Source: an uncultured Sphingobacteriales bacterium | GTDB taxonomy: Bacteria > Bacteroidota > Bacteroidia > Chitinophagales > Chitinophagaceae | NCBI GenBank assembly: GCA_946479435.1 | Contig: CAMLFX010000006.1 | Location: 1-57,547, forward strand | DNA: 57,547 nt | Direction of reading: 5' to 3' | Part shown: in pieces, positions 52,733 to 57,547 of the stretch | How positions within the stretch are numbered: the first letter of the stretch is position 1 | Layout of the letters: each line of letters starts with the position of its first letter | Translations under genes and position numbers: made by a program | The notes under the pieces: model-generated | The model's database searches: none | What the model was told of the DNA's origin: nothing | The model's input: only the letters and a program-made list of their open reading frames with translations

Positions 52733-53392
52733 ATGCCTTTAAATAAAGAACAGATAGCACAACGTATAGCAAAGGAATTGCAGGACGGTTATTATGTAAA
52801 CCTGGGTATTGGTATTCCAACTTTAGTTGCTAACTACATACCCGATGGGGTGAACGTAGTACTGCAAAGTGAGAATGGCTTATTGGGTATGGGCCCTTTC
52901 CCTCTCGAAGGTGAAGAGGATGCCGATATGATCAATGCAGGTAAGCAAACCATTACCAAACTACCGGGCTCTTCTATATTCGATAGTGCTATGAGCTTTG
53001 GTATGATACGCGCAGGCAAGGTTGACCTTACCGTGCTGGGTGCTATGGAAGTATCGGACGATGGGAATATTGCCAACTGGAAGATACCGGGCAAAATGGT
53101 AAAAGGCATGGGTGGCGCAATGGATCTTGTTGCTTCTGCAAAGAATATCATTGTGGCTATGCAACACACCAATCCAAAAGGCGAAAGCAAGCTATTGTCG
53201 AAATGCACACTGCCGCTTACAGGCATCAAATGTGTAAAGAAAATAGTAACTGATCTTGGGGTGTTCGATGTAACACCTGAAGGTTTTGTTTGTATTGAAT
53301 ATGCACCCGGCGTTACTATCGATGAAATAAAAGCAAAAACAGCAGGTAAGCTTTCAATATCGCCCAACGTAAAAGAAATGACCTTTGCATAA
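52733..53392 (+). CDS. scoB: 3-oxoacid CoA-transferase subunit B
   Basis: 219 residues. The catalytic glutamate is E47 in SENGLLGMGP, which forms the covalent CoA thioester. GIGIPTLVANY near residues 25-35, DSAMSFGMIRAGKVDLTVLGAMEV near 83-106 and NWKIPGKMVKGMGGAMDLV near 115-133 are all typical. The stop shares one base with the start of the ArsC-like gene (TAATG), so three genes form one unit. Confidence 0.94.
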   Translation: MPLNKEQIAQRIAKELQDGYYVNLGIGIPTLVANYIPDGVNVVLQSENGLLGMGPFPLEGEEDADMINAGKQTITKLPGSSIFDSAMSFGMIRAGKVDLTVLGAMEVSDDGNIANWKIPGKMVKGMGGAMDLVASAKNIIVAMQHTNPKGESKLLSKCTLPLTGIKCVKKIVTDLGVFDVTPEGFVCIEYAPGVTIDEIKAKTAGKLSISPNVKEMTFA

Positions 53393-53754
53393 TGTCGATA
53401 ATCATATATCATAATATCGAGTGCAGTAAAAGCAATTCAGCTACGCAGCTATTAGAAGATGCAGGTATCCCTTTCAATGTTCGCAATTATATGTTGCAAC
53501 CATTGAATGAAGAAGAGCTAAGAGTGCTGATACAAAAGCTGGATATCGAACCGGAAGCGTTAGTAAGAAAGAGCGAACCTTTATACAAAGAAAAATATGA
53601 AGGAAAAGCACTATCAGGTGATGAATGGATCAAGGTATTGGCTACCAATCCTATACTCATAGAGCGGCCGGTGGTAGAAAAAGATGGTAAAGCAATTATT
53701 GCCCGGCCACCTGAAAAAGTCATAACGTTTATTAATTTTAACAGCCCTGCTTAG
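53392..53754 (+). CDS. ArsC/Spx-family protein (arsenate reductase-like)
   Basis: 120 residues with a thioredoxin-like fold. The single catalytic cysteine is C11 in IECSKSNSA; the usual arginine after C-S-K-S is asparagine here. The NPILIERPVV motif with the conserved arginine is near 85-94. ArsC enzymes reduce arsenate using glutaredoxin or thioredoxin, but many family members (YffB/Spx type) do not. Coupled by a one-base overlap to the CoA-transferase B gene and with no ars genes nearby, so an arsenic role is doubtful. Confidence 0.85.
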   Translation: MSIIIYHNIECSKSNSATQLLEDAGIPFNVRNYMLQPLNEEELRVLIQKLDIEPEALVRKSEPLYKEKYEGKALSGDEWIKVLATNPILIERPVVEKDGKAIIARPPEKVITFINFNSPA

Positions 53755-53763
53755 GGCTGTTTT
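53740..53763 (+). terminator. Weak terminator after the ArsC-like gene
   Basis: AACAGCCC/GGGCTGTT stem with a 6-base loop, but only four T follow. It includes the ArsC-like stop codon. Confidence 0.5.
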
Positions 53764-53774
53764 GCTATATACTT

Positions 53775-54893
53775 ATGAAAAAGGCTTGCATTTATTTATT
53801 CCTGCTGGTGATTGTGCTCGCTAAAGCGCAGGCGCAAACTAAATCAGAAGCATTGCAGGTAGGTGCTGTTCTCGAGAGTCTGCAATCGGGCAATGAGTCG
53901 GTATATCTTACCTTATTCCCTCCATACGATACCCTGCTAAAACATCTGCATACAACTACGGACACTATTGCTTTAATAAACTTCGGTACCAATCCGCAAA
54001 AGCTGCAGCAATATGATCCAATGTTCAATGAGGATATCGATAAGGATTTTAAGTACGTCAGACAAAAGGGGAAAGACTCGGGCGTACACTGGACAGATAT
54101 ACTTATGGCCAGGTACGAACTGGAGCGAATGATGGTGACCCGCGATCTGCGCGGTATAGAAAAAATAATAGAGGGTCGCATGCAGGGGTATATCATGATA
54201 GAAGATATACTTACAAGAAGACACTATATAATAACGGTAAAAGATATAATGCGTATAAAGGGCTTATGGTATGGTGGCCATGTACTAAATGTGCTGGAAG
54301 CGGAAAGCATTGATGAATATTATGATAAACTTGCTGCCGAGAGAAAGATGGAAAAGCAAAAGCTGCTGGCCTTATTATACCCCCCCGACGAAGACACTTT
54401 AGTAACACCTATTGCCGATACTGCTAAAGACAAAGTGGTGGCAGACGAAAAATCATTTCTGTATATAAACACTGAAGAAGATGAAGGAGCTAAAAGGCAA
54501 AAGCCACCAGCCGGGAACAAAGAGATAACCGAACGTAAGCTTTACACAGGTACGTTCGATGGTACTACAAAGGTGGAAATGTATATACGTGGTATAAAAG
54601 GTAGTTGCCCGGAAACTGCCTGCTATTGGGATGCTATTTACCGATTCCAGGATCAGGACGAATACATAAAGCTTGAAGTAACCAGGAAACAAGATGGTAC
54701 CTGGATCTTTGATGAAGAGCCTGATGTAGGCAGTATGGAACTGGTACTAAAGGATGATAAGTTTACCGGTACCTGGATATCGAACAAAGACAAGACCGAA
54801 TATGAAGTGAACTTCAGGGAAAAGAAGGAAGTGAAACCCAGCAAGCTGGAAGAATTGGATAACACTATAGAGAATGGCATGTTTGCCAACTAG
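53775..54893 (+). CDS. Secreted protein of unknown function
   Basis: 372 residues; I do not recognise it. A signal peptide (MKKACIYLFLLVIVLAKAQAQ) is clear. Residues 25-190 are mixed with many charged residues (contains FKYVRQKGKDSGVHWTDILM). Residues 195-255 form a low-complexity acidic linker. Residues about 258-350 look like a beta-rich domain (KLYTGTFDGTTKVEMYIRG, then CPETACYWDAIYRF, two cysteines that might pair), resembling small lipocalin-like or DUF-type periplasmic domains. It starts 20 bases after the ArsC-like gene, with a weak terminator between them. Confidence 0.7.
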   Translation: MKKACIYLFLLVIVLAKAQAQTKSEALQVGAVLESLQSGNESVYLTLFPPYDTLLKHLHTTTDTIALINFGTNPQKLQQYDPMFNEDIDKDFKYVRQKGKDSGVHWTDILMARYELERMMVTRDLRGIEKIIEGRMQGYIMIEDILTRRHYIITVKDIMRIKGLWYGGHVLNVLEAESIDEYYDKLAAERKMEKQKLLALLYPPDEDTLVTPIADTAKDKVVADEKSFLYINTEEDEGAKRQKPPAGNKEITERKLYTGTFDGTTKVEMYIRGIKGSCPETACYWDAIYRFQDQDEYIKLEVTRKQDGTWIFDEEPDVGSMELVLKDDKFTGTWISNKDKTEYEVNFREKKEVKPSKLEELDNTIENGMFAN

Positions 54894-54967
54894 CTATATA
54901 TTATCTATAAGGCTATTGCTATTGTTTACACAGCCGCAACGCTACATCATGTATCTTTAACTACAAG

Positions 54968-56518
54968 ATGCAGTACATGAACAAACCAGATATCAATACA
55001 TTAGGCGAGCTAAAGAAGTCGGGGTACATATACAAGACAGTAAAGCAGGAGGTAAGGGACAACCTCATCAAAAGCATACAAACCAAAACCAATCCATTCA
55101 ATGGTATACTGGGTTATGAAGATTCGGTGATACCTGATGTAGAAAGGGCATTGCTATCGAGGCACAACATACTGTTCCTGGGTTTGCGTGGCCAGGCCAA
55201 GACGCGTATGGCGCGCGAGATAGTGAGCCTGCTGGATGAATGGGTACCTTTCATATCAGGTAGCGAGATCAACGACGACCCGCTGCATCCCATCTCCTTT
55301 CATTCAAAGGAACTGGTCAAAGACCTGGGCGATAACACACCCATCGACTGGATGCACAGGAGCGAACGCTACGGTGAGAAGCTGGCAACACCCGATGTAT
55401 CGGTAGCCGACCTGATAGGCGATGTAGATCCCATCAAGGCAGCTAACATGCGCCTGAGCTTTGCCGATGAACGCGTGATACATTATGGCATCATACCACG
55501 TTCGCACAGAGGCATCTTCGTTATCAACGAACTCCCCGATCTGCAGGCGAGGATACAGGTTTCACTGTTCAACATACTGCAGGAGGGCGATATACAGATA
55601 CGTGGCTTTAAGCTGCGCCTGCCTTTAGACATACTGTTCGTGTTCACTGCCAACCCCGAGGACTACACCAACCGCGGCAGCATTGTTACGCCATTGAAGG
55701 ACCGTATCGAAAGCCAGATCATCACGCACTATCCTAAAACTATAGAAGTATCGAAAGCCATCACCGAACAGGAAGCCAACCTGCTTGATGAACAGATGGC
55801 ACGCATAGAGCTGCCGGATATTACGCGTTTGCTGGTAGAGCAGATTGCGATGGAAGCCCGCAAGAGCGAGTTTGTAGACCAGAAGAGCGGTGTATCTGCA
55901 AGGCTTACCATATCGGCACTGGAGAACCTGGTAAGCACTGCCGAACGCAGGGCACTACGCAATGGCGAATCAAAGACTGATGTACGCATATCCGACTTTT
56001 TGGGTGTGATACCCTCCATAACCGGTAAGGTAGAGCTGGTGTATGAAGGCGAGCAGGAAGGCCCGCTTAATGTGGCCTACCGCCTTATGGGCCAGGCTAT
56101 ACGCACTATGTTCATACAGTACTTCCCCGACCCGCAAACATTTAAGAAACCTGCCGGCAGGGATAAGGATGCACAACGCAACAAACCAAAACCTAACCCC
56201 TACCAACCGGTTATAGATTGGTTTGGTAAAGGCAACGATTTGATGTTGCTGCAAGACACTACCGATGAGGCCTATAAAGAAAGGCTGTACCAGGTAGATG
56301 GACTGTATGCAGCAGTAAAACAGTTTTACCCTAATGCCGATGAAAAGCAGGCGGCACTTTTGATGGAGTTTGTTTTGCATGGTTTATCAGAGTTCTCGTT
56401 GATAAGTAAGAAGGGTGTAGAAACAGGTGGATATAACTTTGGCGATATACTAGGTAGCATGTTCAATATGAATATGGGTGGCGATGAGGATGATGACATT
56501 GACGAGGAAGATTTTTAA
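54968..56518 (+). CDS. MoxR/magnesium-chelatase-I-like AAA+ ATPase
   Basis: 516 residues. AAA+ core about 40-320. Walker A is LGLRGQAKT near 73-81 (the usual G-x-x-G-x-G-K-T has A for the last G), Walker B is FVINELPDLQ near 178-187 (N for the usual D) and sensor 1 is VFTANPEDYTNRG near 224-236. It resembles the ChlI/BchI and MoxR group, which normally work with a von Willebrand A protein; none is beside it. A low-complexity acidic tail (DEDDDIDEEDF) ends it. An ATG three codons later is an alternative start. The arfB gene starts two bases after its stop. Confidence 0.87.
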   Translation: MQYMNKPDINTLGELKKSGYIYKTVKQEVRDNLIKSIQTKTNPFNGILGYEDSVIPDVERALLSRHNILFLGLRGQAKTRMAREIVSLLDEWVPFISGSEINDDPLHPISFHSKELVKDLGDNTPIDWMHRSERYGEKLATPDVSVADLIGDVDPIKAANMRLSFADERVIHYGIIPRSHRGIFVINELPDLQARIQVSLFNILQEGDIQIRGFKLRLPLDILFVFTANPEDYTNRGSIVTPLKDRIESQIITHYPKTIEVSKAITEQEANLLDEQMARIELPDITRLLVEQIAMEARKSEFVDQKSGVSARLTISALENLVSTAERRALRNGESKTDVRISDFLGVIPSITGKVELVYEGEQEGPLNVAYRLMGQAIRTMFIQYFPDPQTFKKPAGRDKDAQRNKPKPNPYQPVIDWFGKGNDLMLLQDTTDEAYKERLYQVDGLYAAVKQFYPNADEKQAALLMEFVLHGLSEFSLISKKGVETGGYNFGDILGSMFNMNMGGDEDDDIDEEDF

Positions 56519-56520
56519 TA

Positions 56521-56913
56521 ATGAGAGATTTTACATCAGAGATATTTTTCAAGACCGCGCGTAGCGGTGGTAAAGGTGGCCAGAACGTCAACAAGGTAGA
56601 GACGATGGTGGAAGCATGGTGGCATATTGATACCTCTTACTTCTTTAAGCCCGAAGAGAAAGAACTGATACTGGACAAGCTCAAGAACCGCATCAACAAA
56701 GAGGGCTACCTGATGGTGAAGAGCAGCGAAAGCCGCTCGCAGCTGGAGAACAAAGGCATAGCCCTTGAGAAGATACTACAGCTGGTGAACCAAAGCATTG
56801 TGAAGCCCAAGCCACGTAAGCCAACCAAGCCAAGCAAAGGCGCTGTACAGAAGCGGCTGGACAGCAAGCGCAAAGAATCTATAAAGAAACAACTGCGAAA
56901 AGCAGACTGGTAA
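56521..56913 (+). CDS. arfB: Alternative ribosome-rescue peptidyl-tRNA hydrolase ArfB
   Basis: 130 residues, one release-factor-like domain with the GGQ motif at residues 19-21 in ARSGGKGGQNVNKVET, then a lysine/arginine-rich tail (about 98-130) that enters the empty mRNA channel. It frees stalled ribosomes lacking a stop codon. It lies two bases after the MoxR-like gene, so expression is linked. Confidence 0.93.
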   Translation: MRDFTSEIFFKTARSGGKGGQNVNKVETMVEAWWHIDTSYFFKPEEKELILDKLKNRINKEGYLMVKSSESRSQLENKGIALEKILQLVNQSIVKPKPRKPTKPSKGAVQKRLDSKRKESIKKQLRKADW

Positions 56914-56915
56914 TA

Positions 56916-56938
56916 AAAGGAGCTTCGGCTCCTTTCTT
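56916..56938 (+). terminator. Terminator with UUCG tetraloop after arfB
   Basis: AAAGGAGC-TTCG-GCTCCTTT, an 8-bp stem closed by the very stable UUCG loop, with a short T-rich end. It lies between the convergent arfB and PaaE-like genes. Confidence 0.8.
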
Positions 56939-56940
56939 AT

Positions 56941-57547
56941 TTACCGTGCATCGAAGTCGATAACTACCTCTGCAGTTTTTGGGTGCGACTGGCAGGCCAG
57001 TACAAAACCATTAGCTACATCGTCATCTTCCAGTGCGTAGTTCACTTCCATATCCACCTCACCTTTGGTAACGCGGCAACGGCAGGTGCTGCATACACCA
57101 CCCTTGCAGGCGTAAGGCAGGTCGGCGCCATGTTGCAGGGCGGCATCCAGTATACTTTCACCATTATAGGCAAGCTCCATATCGAAGGCGGTACCATCCA
57201 GTATCACTTTTACTTTGCTGGTAGGGCCCTTATCGGCAGCGTGGTCCGATGCCCATTTTTCGTGCGATGCTTTAGGCTGGTCGGGGCTGGTGAATAGTTC
57301 TATATGTACGTTGGCCGATGGCATACCCAGGTCAACCAGTTTTTGCCTTACGGAAAGGATCATGTCTTCAGGGCCACAGATAAATGCCTCGTCAACCGAT
57401 TTTATATCAACCAGTGTATCGCAGAAGTCGGCACATTTTTGGGCATCGATACGGCCATTGAACAAAGGCACTTCCATTTGCTCGCGGCTCAATATATGGT
57501 ACACGCGCAGGCGCTGCATGTATTTGTTCTTCAGTCCTTCCACTTCC
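56941..57547 (-). CDS. paaE: PaaE-like 2Fe-2S reductase, C-terminal part only
   Basis: About 202 codons to the window edge; the N-terminal FAD domain lies outside, and the in-frame GTG near 57543 is internal, not a start. The visible part is the NAD(P)-binding end (HILSREQMEVPLFNGRI, then AFICGPEDMI) and a plant-type ferredoxin domain with cysteines in CKGGVCSTCRCRV and VLACQSHP. This layout matches subunit E of phenylacetyl-CoA epoxidase, the electron donor of aerobic phenylacetate breakdown. The other paa genes, if present, would lie beyond the edge. Other reductase-ferredoxin fusions are possible. Confidence 0.8.
   Translation of the reverse strand, partial: EVEGLKNKYMQRLRVYHILSREQMEVPLFNGRIDAQKCADFCDTLVDIKSVDEAFICGPEDMILSVRQKLVDLGMPSANVHIELFTSPDQPKASHEKWASDHAADKGPTSKVKVILDGTAFDMELAYNGESILDAALQHGADLPYACKGGVCSTCRCRVTKGEVDMEVNYALEDDDVANGFVLACQSHPKTAEVVIDFDAR

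Noticed and set aside
53392..53754. Arsenic-resistance gene
   Set aside because: No arsR, arsB or acr3 is nearby and the C-S-K-S-R motif is changed; the family includes many non-arsenate proteins.

Overview
The window looks like a chromosomal segment of a Bacteroidota bacterium, most likely of the Chitinophagales/Sphingobacteriales side. Three things point there. At least a dozen genes are preceded by an exact match to the Bacteroidota -7 promoter box TAnnTTTG, usually 10-40 bases before the start. The families are typical of the phylum (TonB-dependent receptor, DUF502, DUF1015, DUF4197, DUF4199, DUF349, BatA-type protein, sphingolipid-type fatty acid hydroxylase). CarB is short and lacks the C-terminal MGS domain. 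I see no rRNA, tRNA, CRISPR array, insertion sequence or prophage, so this is mainly core genome.

Layout. 1-3.9 kb: partial PagL-like outer-membrane deacylase, DUF502 membrane protein, serC and a DUF1015 gene. 3.9-9.1 kb: aldo/keto reductase, lysine-rich DUF6496 protein, YihY membrane protein, polysaccharide flippase and glycosyltransferase. 9.0-11.5 kb: mreB-mreC-mreD on the minus strand. 11.5-11.9 kb: the only gene-free stretch above 300 bases, which includes a carB leader with an attenuator-like hairpin. 11.9-25.6 kb: carB, TonB receptor, thioesterase, lone M16-like protein, msrB, nth, thioredoxin-like protein, ubiX-mazG and a 1235-residue NtrY-like sensor kinase. 25.6-35.9 kb: murB and dipeptide epimerase, omega-amidase-like enzyme, RND/MMPL exporter, fatty acid hydroxylase, NUDIX and CDGSH proteins, MORN protein with a response regulator, and dnaN.

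36.0-38.5 kb: the least familiar unit, two overlapping genes. One encodes a protein I do not recognise, with a YbjN/type-III-chaperone-like segment. The other encodes a cytosolic trypsin-like protease fused to a zinc ribbon and a second YbjN-like domain. 38.5-48.7 kb: alaS (with an internal codon-usage switch), then a BatA-like protein, a catalytically dead dihydroorotase homologue, DUF4199 and a GT2 glycosyltransferase, then DUF4197 and DUF349 proteins. 48.8-57.5 kb: helicase-nuclease fusion, two-subunit 3-oxoacid CoA-transferase with an ArsC/Spx-like protein, a secreted unknown protein, MoxR-like AAA+ protein with arfB, and a partial PaaE-like reductase.

Convergent genes are packed very tightly: three pairs share their stop codons in 4-base overlaps and one pair overlaps by 32 bases. 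Several other gene ends carry strong hairpin terminators, three of them usable from both sides. All functional calls come from reading motifs by eye; no database search or structure prediction was run.
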